A stretch of DNA of 60,902 nucleotides, from assembly GCA_019694255.1 (NCBI GenBank), contig JAIBCI010000083.1, positions 1 through 60,902 of the forward strand, in the 5' to 3' direction. The first letter of the stretch is position 1. Every line of letters starts with the position of its first letter. This DNA comes from Saprospiraceae bacterium. GTDB lineage: Bacteria > Bacteroidota > Bacteroidia > Chitinophagales > Saprospiraceae. This document shows, one piece after another, positions 24,604-33,066 of this stretch. The position numbers and the translations under genes are program-made. The notes beneath the pieces are model-generated. The model was not told where the DNA came from, did not search any database, and was given only the letters and a program-made list of their open reading frames with translations.

Positions 24604-26226
24604 CTATTTCATTGCCGCGATGCGTTTCGCAAGGTCCTGTCTGTCTTCTTCCGTAGCCTGGGGATTGTAGCGCAGGGTCTCTGCTTCGGCAATGAAATTA
24701 ATGAGTTGCGCTGCGCGCGTATGTGTACTGACTTTATGATGGAGCATCAGTTTGAGAATGTAGACATTACCCTGTGCATTTATTTCCGGAAAAAATCTGG
24801 CTGCTTGCTGTAAAATTAGTCGGTCGAGATTGGATGAGGTAGCTTGATCTTCGTTATAAGTACCGTTGGAAGATTTTTTTATTCTCCATTTGTTCCTAAT
24901 AACCGGCCAAAAATTGAATATTAATCCAATCAGCCAGGGTGCCATGAGAAACAGCCAAAAGATTACACCGCTCTGGTTTTTCATTCTTAGGGTGTCAGGT
25001 TTATTGATCATCGGCATCATAACATGTTGTTTTTGTGCCAGCATATTATTATGGGATGCGGTAATTCTGATCGTCAGGCTATCGGTAATCTGCAAAAATT
25101 TTTTTTGCTGGGGATCAAAATAACAAAACGAAGGACGCATGGTGACTTCCCCAACAGCTTTGGGGCTCAGAAGAAATTCATAAGACTGTGACTTGCGGAT
25201 ATAATCTGTGCCTGATGTTCTAACGGCCGATGAGACTGATGGTTGCATGGATTCAAATAGCGTATCCTGCAAGTTAATGCGCGGATCAATATGATTAAAA
25301 TTGCCATCACCTTCTATGGTCATCTGAATCCTGATCGCATCGCTCAGTGTATATTCCGGATTCAATCGGGAAAATGCTGCACTAAACGTACCCACTGCGC
25401 CGCTGAAGTTGGTGGGTGCCGGCGATGGCAAATCGAGAATGTTAAGGTTTATCGCATTGGATTCGATCACACGGGAAGTGCCGAAGAACATACTTTTCAT
25501 CGTAAATCCAAACGGATCCGGGTCAGACACAATCACGCGGTAATGTTTGGCCGGAATAATCAGCCGACCAGCAGACAAAGGAAATAATGCGATCTGTCCA
25601 ATGACTTTGGTGATGTATTCTTTGCCATTGATCACTTCGCGTTCGCCCGGAAACTCTTCAGAGAAGTATTCTATCTCGCAGCGTTCTGGTAATTCACTTT
25701 TGAAACTTTCAATGTTGTCAATATTTACCTGTGTGTACAATTTAAAACGCACCACGATCTGCTGGCCGCGGTAATATTCTTTCTGATCCGTCGTCGCCTT
25801 CACAAAGATTTCGCCCTCCGAACCCGTCTGTGTTTCCTGATGCCGTGCAGATGTCTGACCCTTTACAATCTCAACGGTCAGTGGCTGCGTACTCAGCCAC
25901 TGACCAGACACCTTGATGCGCGCAGGTCCGATGGTAAATTTTCCAGGCCGGGTGGATACCAGTGTGTACACATATCCGGTTGAAGAAGTCATGCTGCCAT
26001 TGATGATCGTGGTGGACATCGAACGGCTCGGCCCTCCAACAATCTGCAAACCTCCGAAGTCGGGTGGTTTGAATCCTGTACCTTCGGCATTGCTGAGCCT
26101 GAACTCAACATTGAAAGGGCTGCCGGCAAGACTTTGCCGTGCATCTGTCATCGCTTCAAATCTGATCTGTGCATTGGCCGATGCATACAGGCAGGCGAGC
26201 GCTGCAATCATCATCCATCGCAACAT
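24604..26226 (-). CDS. batD: BatD-like aerotolerance protein
   Basis: This is the last gene of the MoxR/Bat operon. BatD is an inner-membrane protein with a large periplasmic part that works with the VWA proteins BatA and BatB. In Bacteroides fragilis and Leptospira the locus has been linked to oxygen or oxidative-stress tolerance, through an unknown mechanism. Residues 1-19 form a signal peptide (ASANA-Q). Tandem beta-sandwich domains follow (FRLSNAEGTGFKPPDFGGLQIVGGPS, TTDQKEYYRGQQIVVRFKLY). A membrane helix lies at about 420-440, and a cytoplasmic tail of about 100 residues resembles a short alpha-helical BatD C-terminus. Its start overlaps the stop of the preceding short BatD-like gene by one base. 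The order and length (540 residues) fit BatD well. Confidence 0.9.
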   Translation of the reverse strand: MLRWMMIAALACLYASANAQIRFEAMTDARQSLAGSPFNVEFRLSNAEGTGFKPPDFGGLQIVGGPSRSMSTTIINGSMTSSTGYVYTLVSTRPGKFTIGPARIKVSGQWLSTQPLTVEIVKGQTSARHQETQTGSEGEIFVKATTDQKEYYRGQQIVVRFKLYTQVNIDNIESFKSELPERCEIEYFSEEFPGEREVINGKEYITKVIGQIALFPLSAGRLIIPAKHYRVIVSDPDPFGFTMKSMFFGTSRVIESNAINLNILDLPSPAPTNFSGAVGTFSAAFSRLNPEYTLSDAIRIQMTIEGDGNFNHIDPRINLQDTLFESMQPSVSSAVRTSGTDYIRKSQSYEFLLSPKAVGEVTMRPSFCYFDPQQKKFLQITDSLTIRITASHNNMLAQKQHVMMPMINKPDTLRMKNQSGVIFWLFLMAPWLIGLIFNFWPVIRNKWRIKKSSNGTYNEDQATSSNLDRLILQQAARFFPEINAQGNVYILKLMLHHKVSTHTRAAQLINFIAEAETLRYNPQATEEDRQDLAKRIAAMK

Positions 26227-26744
26227 CAGAGCCGGTAAGTCTTTTTGGTTGGCGCCGGTTTTTTATGACTGGGCTTGACCAATACATCAAAGGAGGGTTC
26301 CTGACCTGCATCAGGATTTTGAATAATATTTTCTGGATTTGGCACCACAATGATCTTCTTGGCTTCAGTCTTTAGGACACCATCATTTGTCTTCAGACTG
26401 ACCGGTCCGAGGATATATTCTCCTGCTTCCGTTGGCTTGATAAGATAGGTATAGCTTGATGTACTGCTCATCTCACCATTGATGATCGTTGTAGAGCTAA
26501 ATGTTGAAGGACCCGAGATCACCCTGAATCCGTTGAAAGAAGGTTCTTCCAGCCTGCCCTGAACATTTTCAGCCTTCAATCTCACTTCCAGATAATTGCC
26601 AAGCAGTACTGTATCCAGGCTCGTCGTCATTTTAAAACTTCCACTTTGTGCAAAGACCTCAACAGTGTTGAAGATGAAAGCTGCGATTATAATTTGTCGC
26701 AATTGAATGACCTGATTTGAGAAAATACGCTTCATATAATTCAT
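26226..26744 (-). CDS. Stand-alone BatD N-terminal-domain protein
   Basis: This 172-residue exported protein has a signal peptide ending VFA-Q near residue 33. It is essentially one BatD first domain: MTTSLDTVLLGNYLEVRLKA, FNGFRVISGPSTFSSTTIIN, SYTYLIKPTEAGEYILGP. The domain is paralogous to residues 22-125 of the BatD encoded immediately downstream (both share STTIINGxMxSxxxYxY). It has no membrane helix and ends in a Lys/Pro-rich tail (KPSHKKPAPTKKTYRL). Because both proteins have their own signal peptide and first domain, this is a duplication and not a frameshifted BatD. The stop overlaps the batD start by one base. A soluble periplasmic accessory of the Bat complex is a reasonable guess. 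Confidence 0.85.
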   Translation of the reverse strand: MNYMKRIFSNQVIQLRQIIIAAFIFNTVEVFAQSGSFKMTTSLDTVLLGNYLEVRLKAENVQGRLEEPSFNGFRVISGPSTFSSTTIINGEMSSTSSYTYLIKPTEAGEYILGPVSLKTNDGVLKTEAKKIIVVPNPENIIQNPDAGQEPSFDVLVKPSHKKPAPTKKTYRL

Positions 26745-26797
26745 CGTACTTTTTTGTTATTTGAAATGTCAACAGACATACATTGAATTGGTTTACC

Positions 26798-27580
26798 CTA
26801 CCAGTCCTTGAGTTTGGCTGTTTTGCGGGTGCGTACAGTCTGTAGTTTTTCCTTTATTTTTTTATCCTTTGAATCAATCATTTTTAGGATCTGGTCTGCT
26901 TCCTGTTTTGTCAGTCCCTGTTTCATACTGCTGTTTGAAGGACGGTCCATGGGAGGCTGCTCGCCCTTGTTCGAATTCGAAGGTTCTTTATTCGGCTGAT
27001 TTTCATTCTTCCTGTCCTCATTCTGTTTTCCTTCATTCTGTTTCTCACTCTCCTTCTGCTTCTCATTCTGTTTTCCCTCATTCTGTTTCTCATTCTCCTT
27101 CTGTTGCTCATTCTCCTTTTGGTTACCTTCATTCTGTTGACGCTCATTTTGTTGCTGCATTTTATTCATCTGCAGTGCCTTTGCAAGATTTCGTTTGGCA
27201 TCCAGGTCTGAAGGATTGAGCTTAAGTGCTTTTTTATAATTATCGATTGCAGATTGTGGATTATTACTTCTGAGCAATGTGTTTCCCAGGTTGTAATATG
27301 CCAGTGCTTTTTTATCCTCTACGGCATCCCCTGCATTGGCGGCTCTTTCATATGCCAGTTTGGCTTCATTGTAACGGCCCTGCTGATAGAGGGAATTGCC
27401 TAAGTTGTAGTGTGAATTAAAATCCTGTCTTAGCGCATTGGCTTTGCGATAGTTTTCTTCTGCTTCAACATAATTGGAATCTTTGTACTGGCGGTCGGCC
27501 TTTGCAGCAAGTCCAGTAGCATCTTTCTGTGCAGCGCAGCACATTGGAATGAAAAAAATAAATAAGCTCAGAAATTTCAT
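26798..27580 (-). CDS. batC: BatC-like TPR protein with charged low-complexity region
   Basis: This is an exported protein of 260 residues. A signal peptide (1-17, MCCA-Q) precedes three TPR motifs at about residues 24-135 (YRKANALRQDFNSHYNLGNS, LAYYNLGNTLLRSNNPQSAI, ALKLNPSDLDAKRNLAKALQ). Residues 140-205 are an extreme low-complexity tract of Asn, Glu, Gln and Lys built from a repeated KENE/KQNEGKQNE unit. The C-terminus (GLTKQEADQILKMIDSKDKKIKEK) matches the conserved tail of BatC-type proteins in Bacteroidota. Its start overlaps the batB stop by 4 bp, which supports coupled translation. The low-complexity tract is unlikely to fold. Confidence 0.87.
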   Translation of the reverse strand: MKFLSLFIFFIPMCCAAQKDATGLAAKADRQYKDSNYVEAEENYRKANALRQDFNSHYNLGNSLYQQGRYNEAKLAYERAANAGDAVEDKKALAYYNLGNTLLRSNNPQSAIDNYKKALKLNPSDLDAKRNLAKALQMNKMQQQNERQQNEGNQKENEQQKENEKQNEGKQNEKQKESEKQNEGKQNEDRKNENQPNKEPSNSNKGEQPPMDRPSNSSMKQGLTKQEADQILKMIDSKDKKIKEKLQTVRTRKTAKLKDW

Positions 27581-28578
27581 GACTGCAGTTTGCTTTTTTC
27601 AAAAAACATGATCGCCGAGACGAGCGCAAGCGCTGAAAGAAACAATGGCCATTGAAAAAATGAATCAAATTCGTTAAACGACTGATAGCTCACTTCTTTG
27701 CGCAGCAAGGTTTTGATTTTTTCCTGAAGCTTGTTGAAGACATCCATTCCCTGATCGAGACTAAGCATGAGTCCCCCGTTGCGGTCCACTATTTTCTGCA
27801 TCAGTTCCAGATTAGGCCTTGTGATAACCTGCTGGCCCTGCTGGTCCCTTTTGTAATCGGTGTTTCCACCTTGTTGTACGGGGATCATCGAACCTTCCGT
27901 AGTTCCTACGGGAAGCATGGCGATCGTGATTCCTTTTTTGGCCGCCTCTTCTGCTTTCTCCATGACTTCTCCTTCATGATCTTCTCCATCTGTAATGATG
28001 ATGAGCAGCTTGTGATAACCATCACGCGATGCGAAGGACTGAATGGCCATGTCTATTGCAGCAGATAAGGATGTGCCCTGCGTGGAAGCAATCGAAGGAT
28101 CTGCTATCGCGCTGAGAAGATTGATGGTGGCAGCGTCATTGGTCAGCGGAGACTGGAGGTATGCATTGCCCGCAAAGGTGATGAGCCCGATTTTTTCGGA
28201 AGGAAATCGATCTGTAAATTGTTTGATCCAGATCTTCGCTCTGGAAAGTCTTGATGGCTTGATATCCGTTGCCATCATGCTCTGCGACACATCCAGCGCA
28301 ATGAATACTTCTGCATTCTGTGCGCGAACTTTTTCTTTTTTATGCCCAAACTGTGGATTTACCATCGCAATGGTTAACAGCGACAGGCAGGCAATAAGAC
28401 CGTATCGCATCCATAGCATACTACGCGCAGGGGAATACAACGAACGTCGCAATACTTCGGCATTACCGAGTCTCGACCATAAGCGATCCGCACGCTGTGC
28501 GGCAACATTCCACGCCAACAACAGCACTGCGATGATCAGAATCAGAAAAAAATACTGCGGTGATTCGAGTCTGAACAT
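27577..28578 (-). CDS. batB: BatB-like VWA membrane protein
   Basis: This 333-residue protein has two N-terminal membrane helices (about 8-25 and 56-75), a von Willebrand factor A domain (about 85-270) and a C-terminal helix (about 308-326). The MIDAS motif is complete: D-V-S-Q-S in FIALDVSQSMMATD, a Thr in the loop SPLTNDAATI, and Asp in IIITDGEDHEGE. This is the standard architecture of aerotolerance VWA proteins, which are probably chaperoned or remodelled by the MoxR ATPase encoded upstream. batA precedes it with a one-base gap and batC overlaps its end. The BatB label follows gene order; BatA and BatB are close paralogues. Confidence 0.92.
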   Translation of the reverse strand: MFRLESPQYFFLILIIAVLLLAWNVAAQRADRLWSRLGNAEVLRRSLYSPARSMLWMRYGLIACLSLLTIAMVNPQFGHKKEKVRAQNAEVFIALDVSQSMMATDIKPSRLSRAKIWIKQFTDRFPSEKIGLITFAGNAYLQSPLTNDAATINLLSAIADPSIASTQGTSLSAAIDMAIQSFASRDGYHKLLIIITDGEDHEGEVMEKAEEAAKKGITIAMLPVGTTEGSMIPVQQGGNTDYKRDQQGQQVITRPNLELMQKIVDRNGGLMLSLDQGMDVFNKLQEKIKTLLRKEVSYQSFNEFDSFFQWPLFLSALALVSAIMFFEKSKLQS

Positions 28579-28579
28579 A

Positions 28580-29590
28580 TCAGGGCATTAAAGGATTTAA
28601 CCAAAGGCGAACAACCACAAACAATAACACACTGATCCATGCCATGACGGCGAGCCATCGGAATTCTTCGCTGTGCCTCCGAAATACCTGCACCGTCAAT
28701 TTGGTTTTTTCCAGACGGTCAATTTCACTGTAAATCTCTTTGAGCTGTTCAGGGTTTGTTGCGCGATAATACTTGCCACCCGTACTCTGTGAAAGCTGAG
28801 ACAGCAACGCTTCATCGATGTTGACCGGTGCCATGCCAAAGACATAATCTCCGTTCATGTTTTTTCCCACCGGCGAATAAGCATCACCGTTGCTTCCTAC
28901 GCCGATGGCATAAATCTTGATGTTGTAAAGGCGGGCCATTTCTGCGGCCATATCCGGCGCAATGTCACCTGCATTATTGACTCCATCGGTCAGCAGGATA
29001 ATCACTTTACTTTTGGTAAGGCTATCATCTTTGAGCCTGTTGATTGCGCAGCTCAATCCCATACCAATTGCAGTGCCGTCCTCCAGCCGTCCGCAATCCA
29101 TCTGCTTCAGCAGATTATCAAGCACCCGGTGATCTACTGTCAGCGGGCATTGCGTAAAACCTTCCGCCGCGAATCCCACCAAGCCAATCCGGTCATAGGA
29201 TCTCTTGCTGATAAAATCAACGGCAACACTTTTGCTCACCTCGAGGCGGTTAGGATCAAAGTCCTGGGACAACATACTCGATGATAAATCCATTACGAGA
29301 AAAATGTCGATTCCTTCTGCTTCCACTTTCTCCTGCCTGAGAATATACTGAGGCCTTGCCAACGCCAGGATGATGAATCCAAGCGCCAGGTACAAAAGTG
29401 CCGGTGAATACCTGTATACGCCTATCCTGAAATTACGGCTTTCGCCGAGCATCGTTACATCGGGATAATACAGGAATCCCGCGTAACTGTTGAATATCCT
29501 GCCACGAGAATTCCATAGCAAATAAGGTATGATGAGCAATGCCAACAACCACCAGGGACTTTGCCATTCAATATGTGTCAGCAGGTTCAT
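28580..29590 (-). CDS. batA: BatA-like VWA membrane protein
   Basis: This 336-residue inner-membrane protein has the same layout as its downstream neighbour: an N-terminal helix (WWLLALLIIPYLLW), a second helix at about 60-80, a VWA domain and a C-terminal helix near 315-333. The MIDAS residues are intact: DLSSS in FLVMDLSSSMLSQD, the Thr loop CPLTVDHRV, and LLTDGVNNAG. Its start overlaps the stop of the preceding membrane-protein gene by 4 bp, and batB follows after one base, so the genes form a coupled block. Relative to BatB it has the NNAGDIAP loop that is usual in BatA. Confidence 0.92.
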   Translation of the reverse strand: MNLLTHIEWQSPWWLLALLIIPYLLWNSRGRIFNSYAGFLYYPDVTMLGESRNFRIGVYRYSPALLYLALGFIILALARPQYILRQEKVEAEGIDIFLVMDLSSSMLSQDFDPNRLEVSKSVAVDFISKRSYDRIGLVGFAAEGFTQCPLTVDHRVLDNLLKQMDCGRLEDGTAIGMGLSCAINRLKDDSLTKSKVIILLTDGVNNAGDIAPDMAAEMARLYNIKIYAIGVGSNGDAYSPVGKNMNGDYVFGMAPVNIDEALLSQLSQSTGGKYYRATNPEQLKEIYSEIDRLEKTKLTVQVFRRHSEEFRWLAVMAWISVLLFVVVRLWLNPLMP

Positions 29591-30894
29591 TGTCCGAGTT
29601 TTGTTTCGTCAACGATCAGTTTGTCAGATTTGCTCAGCACAAATACGCCGCGGCTAAAAATATTTTCCTTTTTGATCAGACTGATGATCAAGAGAAAAGG
29701 AATGAACGCAGCAATCAGCGGCAACAATAACAAGAGTAATAAAATACCTTTCCAGCCTTTGTAAGACTGCATCAGGTTGGCATGCCAACCCATGATCTGA
29801 CCCTGGTTTTTGATGTGTAATCGGCACCATTGCTCCGGCAGTTGAAATGATTTTGCACTCGATAATCCGGCAAACAAAGTAAGTTGGGTGTATGGACCAT
29901 CTGTAAGAAGTTGCAACAGCTCATCCGGCACCTTCATGTCCGGAAATTCGAATTGTTCTGCTGCTTCACGATCCAATACATGTCTGTAATCGAGCTTGTG
30001 TTCATTGAGGAAATCCAATGAATTATCCTTGTTGGACAGGACAAAAGAGCGTGCCGCCAACATGGCATCCACGTGATCCGTGGCCTTGCTTTCCCTGTTT
30101 GCAAATCGTATCAGATCGCTGTAATTCATCCAGGTGAACAGCTCATCCTTTTTGTGCCATGGTATGCCGGTTGTTTCCATTTTATTGGACAGTTCTCGCG
30201 TTGTGGATTCGTGTGCAGACAACCTGAATCCCTCCAGCAGAAAAGTGCGTAACACATTCAGCAATGCGTCATAATATTCCTTGACCTGCCCGTTCTGCCA
30301 GAGCTTCTGTTGTTCCAGCTCCTCCAGTCGCTGCAAAGCCACCTCATGCGGTTTCGGTGGATTTGTATAAACTATTTTTCCAGGGCGTACGCGATCCGCA
30401 CGCATCAGGAAATACAACAACACCAACACAAGTAGTCCGATGATGCCCGCGACGGCAAAAAAAATCCAGCGATAGCCGGGCTCTCGGGTGAGGACAATAT
30501 CTTTGATCGGAAGAAGTTCTGCAGTGCTATCGACTGCAAGATCTACCCGAAGGTCCAACGGATTCGTCGCTATTTTCTGCGAATCAATCCGAACTTCCAA
30601 AGAAGGAATCCTGAAATAACCACTATCGAATACGGAAAACTTTATTTTTCGCTCGTAGACCTGCGCTGGTGTGAAATTCCATTGTCCTGCATCAATCACC
30701 TCCAGCCACTCGAGTTTTTTCAGTAGGTTGAACAGTTCAGGTTCCAGTGGTTTTCCTGAAGATTGTTGCGTCAGGACTTGCTGATCCCCGATGAGCATAT
30801 GGAGTGAATCCAGACTTTGCCGGAAATAATGCTGCGCAGTGAGTTGGATTCCCAGGCTCATCAAAAGAACAGAAAGGAAGAGACGCACATTCAT
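29587..30894 (-). CDS. Bat-locus membrane protein (BatD/DUF4381-like layout)
   Basis: This 435-residue protein of the Bat operon has a signal peptide (1-20, QLTA-Q) and a periplasmic beta-rich region (about 25-160). A membrane helix follows at about 166-188 (WIFFAVAGIIGLLVLVLLYF). The cytoplasmic region of about 200 residues contains EYYDALLNVLRTFLLEGF and HESTTRELSNKM. A strongly hydrophobic helix near 388-412 and a short tail end the protein. This layout and position, between the DUF58 gene and batA, match an accessory protein commonly seen in Bacteroidota Bat loci, sometimes resembling DUF4381. Overlaps of 4 bp with both neighbours show tight coupling. The specific role is unknown. Confidence 0.75.
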   Translation of the reverse strand: MNVRLFLSVLLMSLGIQLTAQHYFRQSLDSLHMLIGDQQVLTQQSSGKPLEPELFNLLKKLEWLEVIDAGQWNFTPAQVYERKIKFSVFDSGYFRIPSLEVRIDSQKIATNPLDLRVDLAVDSTAELLPIKDIVLTREPGYRWIFFAVAGIIGLLVLVLLYFLMRADRVRPGKIVYTNPPKPHEVALQRLEELEQQKLWQNGQVKEYYDALLNVLRTFLLEGFRLSAHESTTRELSNKMETTGIPWHKKDELFTWMNYSDLIRFANRESKATDHVDAMLAARSFVLSNKDNSLDFLNEHKLDYRHVLDREAAEQFEFPDMKVPDELLQLLTDGPYTQLTLFAGLSSAKSFQLPEQWCRLHIKNQGQIMGWHANLMQSYKGWKGILLLLLLLPLIAAFIPFLLIISLIKKENIFSRGVFVLSKSDKLIVDETKLGQ

Positions 30895-31760
30895 CTTTTC
30901 CTGCTTTTGAAAAAGTTAAGCAGCACCTTGATGTAGGAATTACGAACATCAAGTGCAATAAATTCTGCCCCAGCGCGCAACATAACACTCTTGAGCAGCT
31001 GATTATTTTTTTTAACCCGTTCGCTATGTGCGTGGCGCAAATCAGGATCTGTGCTATCAAACAACCGATAGACGTTGCGTTCTGCATCGCGGATAGGAAT
31101 CAGACCTGCGTCAGGAATTTGTTCTTCGAGCGGGTCGAGTATCTGCATACAGATCAGATCATGTCGGAGTGCCATCTGTCGCAGCATTCCTTCCGGCAGT
31201 GGCACATGAAAATCGGACAATACAAAACACACTGATCGTTTTTTCAGGGCTCCGCGAACAAACTCCAGACCTTGTTGAAGATCGGTCTCGCCAGCATCCT
31301 GCCTTTCTACCAGGATTTCCCGAATGAGGCGCAATATGTTTTGTCTTCCTTTTCGTGGTGGGATGTACAGATGAATCCGATCGCTAAAAAGCACCAGCCC
31401 GACTTTATCATGATTCTGTGAGGCAGAAAAGGCCAGTACAGAGGCGATCTCTGCAATCCACTCGGCTTTGCTCTGTGTGGTACTTCCAAACCACGTTGAA
31501 CGACTGATATCGATCATCAATACAATACTCAGTTCACGCTCTTCTTCAAAAATTTTGACATAGGGTTGTGAAGAACGCGCGGTGACGTTCCAGTCGATGT
31601 GGCGTATATCATCGCCCAAATGATATTCTCGAACTTCTGAAAAAGACATGCCACGACCTTTGAATACGCTGTGATATGCCCCGGAGAAAAGGTGTCGGCT
31701 CAGACCACGCGTCTTGATTTCTATCCTTCGTACCTTGCTCAACAACTTTTCTTCCTGCAT
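30891..31760 (-). CDS. DUF58 domain protein of the MoxR/Bat operon
   Basis: This is a cytoplasmic protein of 289 residues with a VWA-like DUF58 domain. The conserved N-terminus RIEIKTRGLSRHLFSGAYHS is followed by the DUF58 hallmark VREYHLGDDIRHIDWNVTAR. A MIDAS-like DISRS then appears in LSIVLMIDISRSTWFG. DUF58 proteins are regularly encoded between moxR and the VWA genes and are thought to be MoxR partners. The start MQEEKLLSKV at 31760 was chosen because it begins just after the upstream stop; a longer frame to 31844 would run 81 bp into the upstream gene and adds an unlikely leader. The stop overlaps the next start by 4 bp. Confidence 0.9.
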   Translation of the reverse strand: MQEEKLLSKVRRIEIKTRGLSRHLFSGAYHSVFKGRGMSFSEVREYHLGDDIRHIDWNVTARSSQPYVKIFEEERELSIVLMIDISRSTWFGSTTQSKAEWIAEIASVLAFSASQNHDKVGLVLFSDRIHLYIPPRKGRQNILRLIREILVERQDAGETDLQQGLEFVRGALKKRSVCFVLSDFHVPLPEGMLRQMALRHDLICMQILDPLEEQIPDAGLIPIRDAERNVYRLFDSTDPDLRHAHSERVKKNNQLLKSVMLRAGAEFIALDVRNSYIKVLLNFFKSRKR

Positions 31761-31761
31761 C

Positions 31762-33051
31762 TTACATGTTCTTTTTGATAAAACCGTTTTTGCGCAACAG
31801 CGGATCCAGTCTGGAGTATGGTACAAGGATTCTGTAAACGCCATAGACAGGACTCATCTCCGTAAAAAAACAGATCCCTGTTGGCAGCAGATTCCAGTAG
31901 TTAAAATGCTGCCGGCGTACATGCTCTTTCATTTCACGCTGCATTCCTGCCATCAAACGCGTCTGGCAAGAGTCAACATATTGTCGAATGACCGACTTGT
32001 AGTCTGCGTTCTTCTCAAAGAGGTCCTGGATCTCCATGTTTTCACCTGACCTCAGATTAAAATTGAAAGGATACATGACCGGTTGCCTGTACCCGGCTTC
32101 ATTCCAGAAAAAATATCCCGAAATAAACTGATTGCTCTGCCAGGATACGGCACAATTGAGTTTTTCATTATGATTGGAATCAAGCGGCGTGCTGTTTTTG
32201 ACCGCACTGGCCGTCATCCAGTTCTGAACAAATGCCTGTACCCATTTTTGATAGGACCTTACATCAATACTCGGATAACGAGCGTGGACGAGTCTTGCCG
32301 CATTGGAAAAATTCCTGCATGAAAATTCCCAGTCGATCTGATCGTCCATCTTCAAATAAGTTTTTCCCGAAGCCTGCGTAATCTGTGCTGATCCATCGTC
32401 ATAAAGTATTATTTCCATGCTGGACTTCTTCCATGTATTGACGGATACCATGCGCATACTAATCCTGTTGCAATCTGGATCCTTGCAATGACCAGAGAAT
32501 GCAAGCGTAGTGCTGTCCTTCCTGCGTATACAATAACCCTGGACGGCGCCGTCCTCAAAAGTCTGAAACTGCATCAGGAATTCAGAAGAATCATCGCGCA
32601 ATGAAAAATAACGAAGGTTATACGGACACGGCGTTGCCGAGGTCTGATTGCGCTGTATCTGACGAAACCTCAGATTCATACTTTGGGCCAGGTCCGTGGA
32701 GATCATCGCAAGAACCAGCGTACTGTCATTGCGTTCACCATGCGCCTGACCCCAGATGTCGAGTTCTCCAAGGGTTATCATGAAGCTGCATTTTTTAGGT
32801 GCATAGGCTCCTTCCAATTGCCACTGCTGCGTACTATTCTGCAACCAGAGCTTTCCTTTTTCAGTGCGCTGATCATTGCCAAGAATCAGCAGATATTGAT
32901 TACCGGTCTGGTCAAAACCTTTGTAATGTTTGAGCCATACTGATTCAGCTTTATCAAACATCTGTCTCACTTCTGCCGTGCGCAAGCTGTCACCATATTG
33001 CGCGTGCAATCGGATGATACTTAGCATGGTGATGATCAGCAGTCGTGTCAT
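31762..33051 (-). CDS. Exported protein with DUF3298-like C-terminus in the MoxR/Bat operon
   Basis: This 429-residue predicted periplasmic or outer-membrane protein has a signal peptide ending RLHA-Q (residue 18). The N-terminal half is not recognised; it is beta-rich with many Trp and Tyr. The C-terminal 120 residues resemble DUF3298/RsiV-type domains: MEIQDLFEKNADYKSVIRQY, then NYWNLLPTGICFFTEMSPVY, then a short strand YRILVPYSRLDPLL. Such domains occur in secreted lysozyme-interacting and related proteins, but no function is claimed here. It sits between moxR (15 bp) and the DUF58 gene (1 bp). This is an uncommon insertion within an otherwise standard operon. Confidence 0.7.
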   Translation of the reverse strand: MTRLLIITMLSIIRLHAQYGDSLRTAEVRQMFDKAESVWLKHYKGFDQTGNQYLLILGNDQRTEKGKLWLQNSTQQWQLEGAYAPKKCSFMITLGELDIWGQAHGERNDSTLVLAMISTDLAQSMNLRFRQIQRNQTSATPCPYNLRYFSLRDDSSEFLMQFQTFEDGAVQGYCIRRKDSTTLAFSGHCKDPDCNRISMRMVSVNTWKKSSMEIILYDDGSAQITQASGKTYLKMDDQIDWEFSCRNFSNAARLVHARYPSIDVRSYQKWVQAFVQNWMTASAVKNSTPLDSNHNEKLNCAVSWQSNQFISGYFFWNEAGYRQPVMYPFNFNLRSGENMEIQDLFEKNADYKSVIRQYVDSCQTRLMAGMQREMKEHVRRQHFNYWNLLPTGICFFTEMSPVYGVYRILVPYSRLDPLLRKNGFIKKNM

Positions 33052-33066
33052 GATGAACGCAAGAGG

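Noticed and set aside
26226-26744. Split batD by frameshift
   Set aside because: The downstream protein has its own signal peptide and complete first domain, so the short gene is a duplicate and not the broken 5' half.
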